Assembly: GCF_003568845.1 (NCBI RefSeq)
Contig: NZ_CP030126.1
Span: forward strand, 2,507,001 to 2,571,000
Direction of reading: 5' to 3'
DNA: 64,000 bases
Origin: Indioceanicola profundi
GTDB taxonomy: Bacteria > Pseudomonadota > Alphaproteobacteria > Azospirillales > Azospirillaceae
Positions 1-6,771 of this stretch are shown here, piece after piece (positions within the stretch are counted from its first letter, which is position 1; every line of letters begins with the position of its first letter). Under the pieces are notes generated by a model, which saw nothing but the letters and a program-made list of their open reading frames with translations, was not told the origin of the DNA and made no database searches. A program made the translations under genes and the position numbers.

Positions 1-633
1 CTGCAGATCCACTGGCCCGACCCCGTGACACCGATGGAGGAGACGGCGCAGGCCATGGCCGACCTGCTGAAGGCCGGGAAGATCCGCGCCATCGGCGTCA
101 GCAACTTCAGCCCGGCCCAGATGGACGCGTTCCGCGCCGTGGCCCCGCTGCATGTCTGCCAGCCGCCCTATAATCTGTTCGAGCGCGCCATCGACCGGGA
201 CGTGCTGCCCTATTGCGAAAGCAACGGCATCGCCACCCTGACCTATGGCGCGCTCTGCCGCGGGCTGCTGTCCGGCCGCATGTCGGCGGAGACGAGGTTC
301 GAGGGCGACGATCTGCGCCGCCACGACCCCAAGTTCCAGCAGCCCCGCTTCGGCCAGTATCTGGCGGCCGTGCGGAAGCTGGAGGAGGTGGCGGGCCGCC
401 ATGGCAAGCGCGTGGTCCATCTGGCGGTGCGCTGGCTGCTGGACCGGCCAGGCGTCAGCGTCGCCCTGTGGGGTGCCCGCCATCCGGGGCAGCTCGATCC
501 CGTGGGCGACGTCATGGGCTGGTCCCTGGACGCCGATGCCATGGCGGAGATCGACCGCATCCTGGCGGAAACCGTGACCGACCCCGTGGGGCCGGAATTC
601 ATGGCCCCGCCGCTCCGCAAGTCCGCCGCCTGA
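1..633 (+). CDS. Aldo/keto reductase, C-terminal part (cut by window edge)
   Basis: The reading frame is open from base 1 and ends at a TGA at 631-633, so the start lies outside the window. About 210 residues remain. They begin in the strand that carries the catalytic histidine of the family (QIHWPDP) and continue through KIRAIGVSNFS, the usual GVSNF strand, and on to the C-terminal part with a WGAR cofactor-side segment. The N-terminal Asp/Tyr/Lys part of the catalytic tetrad is missing because of the edge. Family members are cytosolic NADPH-dependent carbonyl reductases; the substrate cannot be told. The next gene starts 12 bases after the stop on the same strand, so the two are probably co-transcribed. 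Confidence 0.9.
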   Translation: MQIHWPDPVTPMEETAQAMADLLKAGKIRAIGVSNFSPAQMDAFRAVAPLHVCQPPYNLFERAIDRDVLPYCESNGIATLTYGALCRGLLSGRMSAETRFEGDDLRRHDPKFQQPRFGQYLAAVRKLEEVAGRHGKRVVHLAVRWLLDRPGVSVALWGARHPGQLDPVGDVMGWSLDADAMAEIDRILAETVTDPVGPEFMAPPLRKSAA

Positions 634-645
634 GGGAGATTGGAT

Positions 646-1701
646 ATGAGCAATCCGAGTTCCGCCAGGGTCGCCCTGGTCGCCGGGGCCGGCGGCATCA
701 TCGGCCATGCCGTCTGCCATGAGCTGAAGGCGCAGGGCTGGCAGGTCCGTGCCCTGGCCCGCCGCGCCGTGCCCGGCATCGACTCCGTCACCGCGGACCT
801 GACCGACGCGCGGGCCACGGCGGAGGCGTTGCGCGCCGCCAAGGACACCACGCACCTGTTCTACGCGGCCCTGAGCCCCGATCCCGACCTGTCCACGGAG
901 GCGGAGCGGAACGGGCGCATGCTGGGCAACCTGCTGGACGGGCTGGAGGAGGCCGGCGCGCCCCTGCGCCGGGTGGTGATCTATCAGGGCTTCAAGATCT
1001 ACGGCATCCATCTGGGGGCGAAGGTGCCGACGCCGGCGCGGGAGAGCGATCCGCCCCACATGCCGCCCAACCTGTATCTGGCGCAGGAGGCGCAGTTGAA
1101 GCGCCGGGCGGAGCGGAGCGCCTGGGACTATGTGGCCCTGCGGCCGGACGTGGTGGTGGGCGACGTCCATGGCAATCCCATGAACATCGCGCTGGTGGTC
1201 GGGGTCTTCGCCGAGATTTCCCGCGCCCTGGGCATCCCGATGCGCTTTCCCGGCACCGACCTTGCCTACCGGCAGCTTGTCCAGTTCACGGATTCCGGCC
1301 TGTTGGCGCGGGCCAGCGCCTGGGCGGCGGAATCCGAGCGGGCGGCGGGCGAAGCCTTCAACGTCACCAATGGCGACGTCTTCCGGTGGGAGCGGATGTG
1401 GGAGGATGCGGCCGGGCATCTCGGCCTGAAGACCGCCGCGCCGGTTCCCCTGACCCTGACCCGCCACATGGCCGACAAAGGGCCGCTGTGGCGGGAGATC
1501 GCGGAGGCCAAGGGGCTGGTGCAGCCCGACCTTTCCGCCCTGGTGGGCTGGGGCTTCGGGGATTTCATCTTCCATACGGAGACGGACGTGATCTCCGACG
1601 TGAACAAGATCTACCGCCACGGCTTCACGGAACGGATGGATTCCACCCTTTCCCTGCTCACCGCCATCGACAGCCTGAAACGGCAGCGCGTGCTGCCCTG
1701 A
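646..1701 (+). CDS. NAD(P)-dependent SDR, PRISE / progesterone 5-beta-reductase-like
   Basis: A 351-residue extended short-chain dehydrogenase. The N-terminus has a Rossmann glycine motif (VAGAGGIIG, about residues 11-19) and a strand ending in ALARR, whose arginines suit NADPH. The segment YQGFKIYGIHLG holds a lysine in the place of the PRISE family's catalytic Lys, and NLYLAQE resembles the family's Tyr-containing NFYY motif. PRISE enzymes reduce enones such as progesterone or iridoid precursors; bacterial members have wide, mostly unknown substrates. An in-frame TTG exists 6 bases upstream, but ATG at 646 is preferred because GGGAG lies just after the previous stop. It follows the partial aldo/keto reductase closely, suggesting a small carbonyl-reducing operon. 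Confidence 0.82.
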   Translation: MSNPSSARVALVAGAGGIIGHAVCHELKAQGWQVRALARRAVPGIDSVTADLTDARATAEALRAAKDTTHLFYAALSPDPDLSTEAERNGRMLGNLLDGLEEAGAPLRRVVIYQGFKIYGIHLGAKVPTPARESDPPHMPPNLYLAQEAQLKRRAERSAWDYVALRPDVVVGDVHGNPMNIALVVGVFAEISRALGIPMRFPGTDLAYRQLVQFTDSGLLARASAWAAESERAAGEAFNVTNGDVFRWERMWEDAAGHLGLKTAAPVPLTLTRHMADKGPLWREIAEAKGLVQPDLSALVGWGFGDFIFHTETDVISDVNKIYRHGFTERMDSTLSLLTAIDSLKRQRVLP

Positions 1702-1759
1702 GCACGTCACGGGCCGGGTGCGTGACGGGTTCGTATCGGCCCTGTTGCGCTGACCCGCG

Positions 1760-1788
1760 GTGCCTGCCGGTTCCGACCGGACAGGCGC
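1760..1788 (+). promoter_or_regulatory. Stem-loop in the leader of hflX
   Basis: A 13-bp stem (left arm GGTGCCTGCCGGT) with one bulged A, one G-U pair and a four-base loop TCCG ends 36 bases before the hflX ATG. No T-tract follows, so it does not look like a plain intrinsic terminator of the upstream SDR gene. It could be a processing or translation-control element. Function is inferred from shape only. Confidence 0.4.
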
Positions 1789-1824
1789 CGCACCGACCCG
1801 TGACGCCCGTGAGGTGAAGGAACA

Positions 1825-3189
1825 ATGGCGACCTTGCTGAAGAATGGGCCGGCCCGCAGCGGCCGCGCCATGGTCCTGCGGCCGGTGATCCGTGGCGAGG
1901 ACCGTGCGGATTCGCGCGACCACGCCGGGGCCATAGCGGAGGCGGTCGGCCTCGCCAAGGCCATCGGGCTGGAGGTCGTGCATGCCGAGCGCATGAATCT
2001 GGACCGGCCCACCGCCGCGAAGCTGCTGGGCAGCGGCAACGCGCAGCGCATCGCCGACATGGTGAAAAGCGCCGCCGCCCAGGGCTCCCCCATCGACGTG
2101 GTCTTCATCGACCACGCCCTGTCGCCGGTGCAGCAGCGCAACCTGGAGCGCTGCTTCAAGGCCAAGGTGATCGACCGCACCGCCCTGATCCTGGAGATTT
2201 TCGGGGAGCGCGCCCGCACGCGGGAGGGCCGGTTGCAGGTGGACCTCGCCACGCTGAGCTACCAGCGGTCGCGGCTGGTCCGGTCCTGGACGCATCTGGG
2301 CCGGTTGCGCGGCGGCTTCGGCTTCATGGGCGGCCCTGGCGAGACCCAGCTTGAAACCGACCGCCGGCTGCTGTCCCAGCGCATCGCCAAGCTGCGCCGC
2401 GACCTGGGCGAGGTGCGCCGGACCCGCACCCTGCACCGTGAGGCCCGCAAGCGCGGCGGCCACCCGGTGGTCGCCCTGGTCGGCTACACCAATGCCGGCA
2501 AGTCCACCCTGTTCAACAAGCTCTCGGGCGCGTCGGTCGGGGCGGAGGACATGCTGTTCGCCACGCTGGACCCCACCATGCGCGGCATCAGGCTGCCCAA
2601 CGGCCGGGAGGCGATCCTGTCCGACACGGTGGGCTTCATCTCCGCCCTGCCCCACGGCCTGGTCGAGGCGTTCCGGGCAACGCTGGAGGAGGTGCAGGCC
2701 GCCGACCTGATCCTGCATGTGCGCGACGTCGCCCATCCGGAGACGGAGGCGCAGAAGGAGGATGTGGACGCAACCCTGCGCGACCTCGGCATCGATCCGG
2801 ACGCCAACCGGATCATCGAGGTGGCGAACAAGCTGGACCTGCTGGACCCGGACGGCCGCACCGAATACCGCAACCGGGCACTCCGCTCCGACCGCATGGT
2901 CGCGGTCTCCGCCAGGACCGGCGAAGGACTGGACGAGTTGCTGGAAGCGGTGGCCCGGCAGCTTTCCGCCGCGGAGACGGTGGTGGAGTTGGATGTGGAC
3001 CTGTCGGACGGGGAAGCCCTGTCCATGGTGCACGACCGGACCCGCGTGCTGGAGCGGGAGGACCGGGACGGCCACGCCCATATGCGCGTGGCGACCGACC
3101 GCGGCACCCTGGCCCGCCTGCGCGACCATGCCGGCGTGGCGGTCACCGGACGCGGGGACGGCGGCACGCAACGGCCAAGGGAGATGTAG
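1825..3189 (+). CDS. hflX: GTPase HflX
   Basis: A 454-residue protein with the full HflX layout. The N-terminal HflX domain (about 20-190) contains the helical region LSYQRSRLVRSWTHL and the glycine-rich GGFGFMGGPGETQLE motif. The G domain has G1 GYTNAGKST, G3 DTVGF and G4 NKLD in order. HflX is a cytosolic, ribosome-binding GTPase that splits or rescues stalled 70S ribosomes under heat and other stress. The ATG is preceded by GAGGTGAAGG, a good ribosome-binding site. In many proteobacteria the gene follows hfq; here it does not, and a stem-loop lies in its leader. The C-terminal region ends in a Thr/Gly-Arg-rich tail without unusual features. Confidence 0.97.
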   Translation: MATLLKNGPARSGRAMVLRPVIRGEDRADSRDHAGAIAEAVGLAKAIGLEVVHAERMNLDRPTAAKLLGSGNAQRIADMVKSAAAQGSPIDVVFIDHALSPVQQRNLERCFKAKVIDRTALILEIFGERARTREGRLQVDLATLSYQRSRLVRSWTHLGRLRGGFGFMGGPGETQLETDRRLLSQRIAKLRRDLGEVRRTRTLHREARKRGGHPVVALVGYTNAGKSTLFNKLSGASVGAEDMLFATLDPTMRGIRLPNGREAILSDTVGFISALPHGLVEAFRATLEEVQAADLILHVRDVAHPETEAQKEDVDATLRDLGIDPDANRIIEVANKLDLLDPDGRTEYRNRALRSDRMVAVSARTGEGLDELLEAVARQLSAAETVVELDVDLSDGEALSMVHDRTRVLEREDRDGHAHMRVATDRGTLARLRDHAGVAVTGRGDGGTQRPREM

Positions 3190-3321
3190 GCGCGGCCTTC
3201 CGCCGTCCCGGCCGCCCGATGCCGCAGGAAGGTTTCAGCCCGGATCGAACCAGTCGCCTCCATTCCTGTTGGTTCCAGTCCATGGGACATCACGCCATGC
3301 GGGTGTCCCGAGGCTACAATA

Positions 3322-3344
3322 GGGGCCGTTCGCGAAACGGTCCC
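3322..3344 (+). promoter_or_regulatory. Leader hairpin before the Gly-rich gene
   Basis: GGGGCCGTT pairs with AACGGTCCC (one G-U pair) across a five-base loop, immediately before the GGAGG ribosome-binding site of the next gene. A TACAAT hexamer at 3315-3320 could be a -10 box, but no matching -35 is visible, and a start from it would place transcription within the stem. The element might stabilise the mRNA or limit ribosome entry. Confidence 0.35.
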
Positions 3345-3359
3345 ATGGAGGATACAACC

Positions 3360-4124
3360 ATGCGGCATATCCTTATCGGTGCTGTTTCGGCCGTTGCCCT
3401 GATCGCCGGCTCCGCCTTGGCGCAGAGCGGTGCGGCCGGCGGCACCAGCACCGGCACGGCCGGTGGCGGCGCTACCACGGGCAGCACGGCCAGCGGCACC
3501 GGCGGAACCACCATGGGCGGCACCGGAAGCACCATGGGCGGGACCGGAAGCACATTGGGTGGAACCGGGAGCACGACCGGTTCGACTGGAACCATGGGCG
3601 GTTCAACGGGCACGATGGGCGGCACCGGCACGACCGGCACGCTGGGGGATGCGACCGGATCGACGGACGGCATCGGTACCGGCACCGGCACCGGCACGAC
3701 CGGGACCATGGGCGGCACGACGGGCAGCCGTGGAACGACCGGCACGCTCGGCGATCCCACCGGTTCCGGCGGCACGCTGAACGATCCGACCGGCTCCCGC
3801 GGGACGCTGGGCGATACCGGGACAGGTTCCACCGGCACCATGGGCGGAACAGCCGGAAGCGGCAGCAGCCAGGATGAGGTCGGGCTCGGCGGCACCGGAA
3901 CCAGCGGCACGAGCGGGCTCGGAACCGGCACCGGCGGAACGAGCGGCGGCACGCTTGGCGGCACGACCGGAACGGGAACCGGCGGCATGTCCGGCACGGG
4001 CGGAACCGGCGGCTCCAGCACCGGAGGCGGATCGTCCAGCGGCGGCGGGTCGTCGGGCGGGTCTTCCGGCGGCGGCTCCTCCGGCGGTGGCGGCTCTTCC
4101 GGCGGCGGTGGCGGCGGTCGCTGA
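3360..4124 (+). CDS. Secreted Gly/Thr/Ser-rich low-complexity repeat protein
   Basis: A 254-residue protein with a clear Sec signal peptide (MRHILIGAVSAVALIAGSALA, cleavage after about residue 21). Nearly all of the rest is Gly, Thr and Ser in degenerate short repeats of the type GGTGST, GTTGTLGDPTGS and, at the end, SSGGG. There is no cysteine and very few hydrophobic or charged residues, so the mature chain is probably disordered. The start is chosen by GGAGG eight bases upstream and by the signal peptide; an in-frame ATG at 3345 would put the ribosome-binding site inside the gene. Codon use looks like the neighbours. It may be a surface, matrix or envelope linker protein; no known family is recognised. 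A strong terminator follows. Confidence 0.8.
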   Translation: MRHILIGAVSAVALIAGSALAQSGAAGGTSTGTAGGGATTGSTASGTGGTTMGGTGSTMGGTGSTLGGTGSTTGSTGTMGGSTGTMGGTGTTGTLGDATGSTDGIGTGTGTGTTGTMGGTTGSRGTTGTLGDPTGSGGTLNDPTGSRGTLGDTGTGSTGTMGGTAGSGSSQDEVGLGGTGTSGTSGLGTGTGGTSGGTLGGTTGTGTGGMSGTGGTGGSSTGGGSSSGGGSSGGSSGGGSSGGGGSSGGGGGGR

Positions 4125-4140
4125 GGCTTGATGGCGGATC

Positions 4141-4169
4141 GGGGCGGGCGCATGGCGTCCGCCCCTTTT
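4141..4169 (+). terminator. Rho-independent terminator of the Gly-rich gene
   Basis: An 11-bp stem (outer arm GGGGCGG with CCGCCCC, inner GCGC with GCGT) closes on a three-base loop and is followed directly by TTTT. It starts 16 bases after the stop of the Gly-rich gene and ends just before the stop of the convergent esterase. Confidence 0.88.
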
Positions 4170-4170
4170 C

Positions 4171-4944
4171 TCAATCCCCGGTCATGCGGCCCAGGAAGAA
4201 GTCCGTCGCCTCGCGAACAATGTCCGGCGGCACCACATGGCCGTCCGGGAATTCCCGGTACAGCACGGAGTAGCCCGCCTCTTCCAACCGGGGAACGATG
4301 CGCCGGCTACAGGACCGGATCGGCAGCACCTGATCCTCGACCCCATGCGAGATGTAGATTTCCGGCTCCCCCACCGTGGAAAGCGGGACGATGAAGCCGG
4401 GGGAAAAGGCCAGGATGTGGCTGAACAGATCCCCGTTCATGACGCCCAGCGACAGGGCATAGGATGCCCCGTCGGAAAAGCCGGCCAGGGCGATGCGGTC
4501 GGGGTCGATGGGCTGCTCCGCGAAAAGCTTCGCCAGCGCCTTGTCGATAAAGTCCACGTCCGGCCCGTAATCGCCCCTGATCACGTCCCATGTGGCGGCC
4601 CGGCTGTCCGGAAACAGCAGCGCGATGCCCTCGGCATCGGCCTGTCCCCTCAACAGCTCCACCATGCCCGCCGCGTCGCCGCCCGCCCCGTGCAGCATCA
4701 CGATCAGCGGCATCGGCCCGGAACCCGCTCTGTCCGGAAGATAGACCACCCCGTCACGCGCCTCATCCAGACGCAGGGCGCGCAGGCCGGGCTCCGAAAC
4801 GGATGTTCCCGCGTTCAAGGGACGCGCCGTCAGCCGTCCCCGTTCCGCTGCACGCCCATTTGCCATCGCTGCATCTCCTCCGCACCCCGGTCCGATGAGC
4901 AGCAGGCCCAACAGTGCGGTCGGCACCATTCCCATGGTCCTCAT
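4171..4944 (-). CDS. Secreted alpha/beta-hydrolase esterase (PHB depolymerase/LpqC-like)
   Basis: A 257-residue exported esterase. The N-terminus is hydrophobic (PTALLGLLLIGPGCGG), either a Sec signal or a weak lipobox, since IGPGC lacks the usual leucine. The hydrolase fold shows the oxyanion segment MLHGAGGD, the nucleophile elbow GFSDGAS, an acid in GVEDQVLP and a histidine in DGHVVP. This is the layout of carboxylesterases and polyhydroxybutyrate depolymerase-like proteins. The start at 4944 is preferred over an upstream ATG because the complement reads GGGAGGC shortly before it. The substrate is unknown; an ester released in the periplasm or outside the cell is likely. It is convergent with the Gly-rich gene. 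Confidence 0.85.
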   Translation of the reverse strand: MRTMGMVPTALLGLLLIGPGCGGDAAMANGRAAERGRLTARPLNAGTSVSEPGLRALRLDEARDGVVYLPDRAGSGPMPLIVMLHGAGGDAAGMVELLRGQADAEGIALLFPDSRAATWDVIRGDYGPDVDFIDKALAKLFAEQPIDPDRIALAGFSDGASYALSLGVMNGDLFSHILAFSPGFIVPLSTVGEPEIYISHGVEDQVLPIRSCSRRIVPRLEEAGYSVLYREFPDGHVVPPDIVREATDFFLGRMTGD

Positions 4945-5019
4945 CGGAAGCCTCCCTGGACCTGCCGCGGTGTGCTGCAACCTCGCGCCAGCACGGCGGT
5001 TCCGGAGATGGGCGGCGGT

Positions 5020-5859
5020 TCAGCCCTTCTCCGCCACCTGATCGGAAGGAGGCACTGCACGTTGCGCCCGCTGCCAGTGCGTGTGGCCCGGCACCTCCTG
5101 GCTGAGGAAGCGATAGCCTAGGGCCTCCAGGGCCGCGGCGTCCTGCGGCCAGCGGTGGCGGTCGTCCAGGAAGACCTCCCGATCCTCCAGCCGGACGCCA
5201 AGGATCAGATGGTGTCCCTGCCCGTCCGGCAATTCGACCAGGGTGGCCCGCAACGCGCCGCGGGGATAGCCGCGGCGGATCAAGCGGCTGATCGTGGTCA
5301 TCACCACGTCGTCGCAGTCCCCCTGCATGCCGGTGCCGCGGGTGCCCAGGATCTGCCAGACATCCTCCGCCTCCGGGGTGTAGGCGAGATCGGTCACTAC
5401 CTCGCGGTGGATATGCGTGGCCATCGAAAGGCTGGCCTTCCGCCCCTTCAGCCGGTCCGGACCGGCCAGGGCGGCGGCCCGACCGCCAAGAGCGGCGGCG
5501 CAGCCGGGATCGCGGGCGCCGTAGGTCTTGCAGTAGCTCGCATATTGCGGCAACGGCTCCACCTCCCCGCCCCAGACAATGGTCTGGGCGTTCGCCGTGA
5601 CGGCCACGCTGACCAGCAGGAACAACCCGACAAAGGGAACCAGCCGGTTGTGCAGCGGTCTGGAGCCGGGATCGTGCGTGAGCAGGCGGACGGCATCGTG
5701 CCGCAACACAAATGCCCCGACCAGAAGCACTATCCCCGCCACAGCAAGCAGACGGCCCGGCAGGATGGATCGCGGCAGGTCATTCCGCAGTTGCGAAGTG
5801 CGGAATGACATATCGCGGCGGACCGCCACATCCGTGGCGGTCGGAAATATCGGTCTCAT
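5020..5859 (-). CDS. Transglutaminase-like cysteine proteinase (BTLCP / LapG-like), membrane anchored
   Basis: A 279-residue protein. The C-terminal domain has the BTLCP catalytic signature: GDCDD with the cysteine, GHHLILGV with the histidine and FLDDRH with the aspartate. LapG, the best-known member, is a periplasmic proteinase that clips large adhesins and is held by the c-di-GMP receptor LapD. Here the N-terminus has two hydrophobic stretches (about residues 37-52 and 74-92), the second resembling a signal ending in TANAQ. The start is uncertain: ATG at 5859 has no clear ribosome-binding site, and ATG at 5811 or a non-ATG start before the second hydrophobic stretch is possible. No LapD, adhesin or GGDEF gene is nearby. 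Confidence 0.8.
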   Translation of the reverse strand: MRPIFPTATDVAVRRDMSFRTSQLRNDLPRSILPGRLLAVAGIVLLVGAFVLRHDAVRLLTHDPGSRPLHNRLVPFVGLFLLVSVAVTANAQTIVWGGEVEPLPQYASYCKTYGARDPGCAAALGGRAAALAGPDRLKGRKASLSMATHIHREVVTDLAYTPEAEDVWQILGTRGTGMQGDCDDVVMTTISRLIRRGYPRGALRATLVELPDGQGHHLILGVRLEDREVFLDDRHRWPQDAAALEALGYRFLSQEVPGHTHWQRAQRAVPPSDQVAEKG

Positions 5860-5868
5860 TTTATTTGT

Positions 5869-5894
5869 CTGACGGCGTTTCCTCTGCCCGTCAG
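5869..5894. promoter_or_regulatory. Dyad CTGACGG-N12-CCGTCAG upstream of a consensus -10 box
   Basis: Perfect 7-bp inverted arms (5869-5875 and 5888-5894) lie two bases before TATAAT at 5897-5902. This is the shape of a two-turn dimeric-regulator operator. On the plus strand it would cover the -35 region of a promoter with no recognisable -35; on the minus strand it lies 10-35 bases before the start of the LapG-like gene. Confidence 0.45.
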
Positions 5895-5896
5895 TC

Positions 5897-5979
5897 TATA
5901 ATGAGCCGTGTCTCAAGGCACGTTGTTTCAGGCATGGCGACGGAACCGGCCGCGGCCGGTTCCGTCCACAGCTTTTTTT
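5897..5979 (+). ncRNA. Candidate small RNA with consensus -10 and palindromic terminator
   Basis: A perfect TATAAT lies at 5897-5902. If transcription starts near 5909, a short RNA of about 70 bases would run to a 28-bp perfect palindrome (5939-5966, arms GACGGAACCGGCCG and its complement) followed after six bases by seven Ts (5973-5979). A small CGTG/CACG hairpin can form in the 5' half. No plus-strand protein gene precedes this terminator-like element, which is why an sRNA is proposed. The palindrome has no loop, so a hairpin must open its centre. No -35 is visible. Untested inference. Confidence 0.4.
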
Positions 5980-5988
5980 GAAGCGGGT

Positions 5989-6270
5989 TCAGGCCGCCAG
6001 ACCTGCCCCGTGCCCTGCATTGGCATGGCTACGGCGGTAGCGCACGGCCATCGTGCCCTGGTCGGCCCTGGCCAGATTGCGCTCATACCGGGCCAGCAGC
6101 CGCGTGAAGGTGGTCACGCGGATGGGCTGGCTGTCGCGCATCCGCCGCCAGGTGCTCTCGCTGATGCCGTAGGTCTCGCGGAGCCCGGCTTTGGTCACGG
6201 ATGTGAGGTGCCGTCTGAATTCCAGGAACTGCGCACGGGTGACCGACATCATGATGCCTGCCATGCTCAT
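5989..6270 (-). CDS. Small basic HTH-like protein of unknown family
   Basis: A 93-residue basic protein with AGGGAG about seven bases before the ATG. Residues about 22-55 (VTKAGLRETYGISESTW then RRMRDSQPIRVTTFTRLL) have the spacing of a helix-turn-helix followed by a supporting helix, as in small phage-type or Cro-like regulators. There is no signal peptide and the tail is rich in Arg, His and Ala. It lies 73 bases downstream of the cytochrome c gene on the same strand, with a strong hairpin between, so it may be a weakly expressed last gene of the amine-oxidation cluster. DNA binding is inferred from pattern only. Confidence 0.6.
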   Translation of the reverse strand: MSMAGIMMSVTRAQFLEFRRHLTSVTKAGLRETYGISESTWRRMRDSQPIRVTTFTRLLARYERNLARADQGTMAVRYRRSHANAGHGAGLAA

Positions 6271-6307
6271 GTCTCCCTGACTGCGAAAAGTCGGAGTGTG
6301 GGGTGGA

Positions 6308-6337
6308 AGGGACCGGCCGCCCCTGCGGCAGGTCCCT
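6308..6337 (-). terminator. Hairpin between cytochrome c and the small HTH-like gene
   Basis: AGGGACC and GCCGC pair with GCGGC and GGTCCCT across a four-base loop, with one mismatch. It begins just past the cytochrome c stop on the minus strand. No T-run follows, so it may be a Rho-assisted or partial terminator, or an mRNA-stabilising 3' end. Confidence 0.4.
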
Positions 6338-6343
6338 CCGGGG

Positions 6344-6757
6344 TCACTCGGCGGGACGGGTCGATGTCACGTCCTCAGGCGTCACCGGATCGGTGTAGCC
6401 GTTGCCGAAATGGGTGCGGATGAAGTTCACCACCGCGGCGACCTGGGCATCGGACAGCCCTTCGAAGGATGGCATCGCCTTGCGGCCGTTCACGACCATG
6501 TAGATGGGATAATCCCCGGCCTCCAGGTTCGGGTTCGACGCCAGGGACGGGTAAATCCCGGCCCCTTCCGCCCCTTTCCCGTCGGGCATGTGGCAGCCCT
6601 GGCAGATGGCCCGGTACAGCGCCTCCCCATCCTGGTAGGAGAAGCGGTCTGCCGTTGCGAAGGCGTTGGACTGGGCATCCGTGGACTGCGCCATGGCCGG
6701 CAGGCAGGACAGGCAGAGCGCCGCGGCGGCCGCGGCAAGGGTCAGGCGGGATCGCAT
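6344..6757 (-). CDS. Periplasmic c-type cytochrome
   Basis: A 137-residue protein with a Sec signal (MRSRLTLAAAAAALCLSCLPAMAQ) and one haem-binding motif CQGCH at about residue 52. A likely axial methionine lies in GRKAMPSFEGL, followed by the typical C-terminal helix VAAVVNFIRTHFG. This is a class I monohaem cytochrome of the alcohol/amine dehydrogenase-partner type. GGAGGA stands eight bases before the ATG at 6757; an earlier ATG at 6773-6775 overlaps the stop of the amine oxidase but would add a non-signal-like extension. The tight link to the Tat-exported flavin oxidase suggests it takes electrons from that enzyme in the periplasm. Confidence 0.9.
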   Translation of the reverse strand: MRSRLTLAAAAAALCLSCLPAMAQSTDAQSNAFATADRFSYQDGEALYRAICQGCHMPDGKGAEGAGIYPSLASNPNLEAGDYPIYMVVNGRKAMPSFEGLSDAQVAAVVNFIRTHFGNGYTDPVTPEDVTSTRPAE

Positions 6758-6771
6758 CTTTGAATCCTCCG

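Noticed and set aside
3400-4120. Repeat region that might be a CRISPR array or minisatellite
   Set aside because: Repeats are short, degenerate and in frame, behind a signal peptide and ribosome-binding site; there is no constant repeat with unique spacers.
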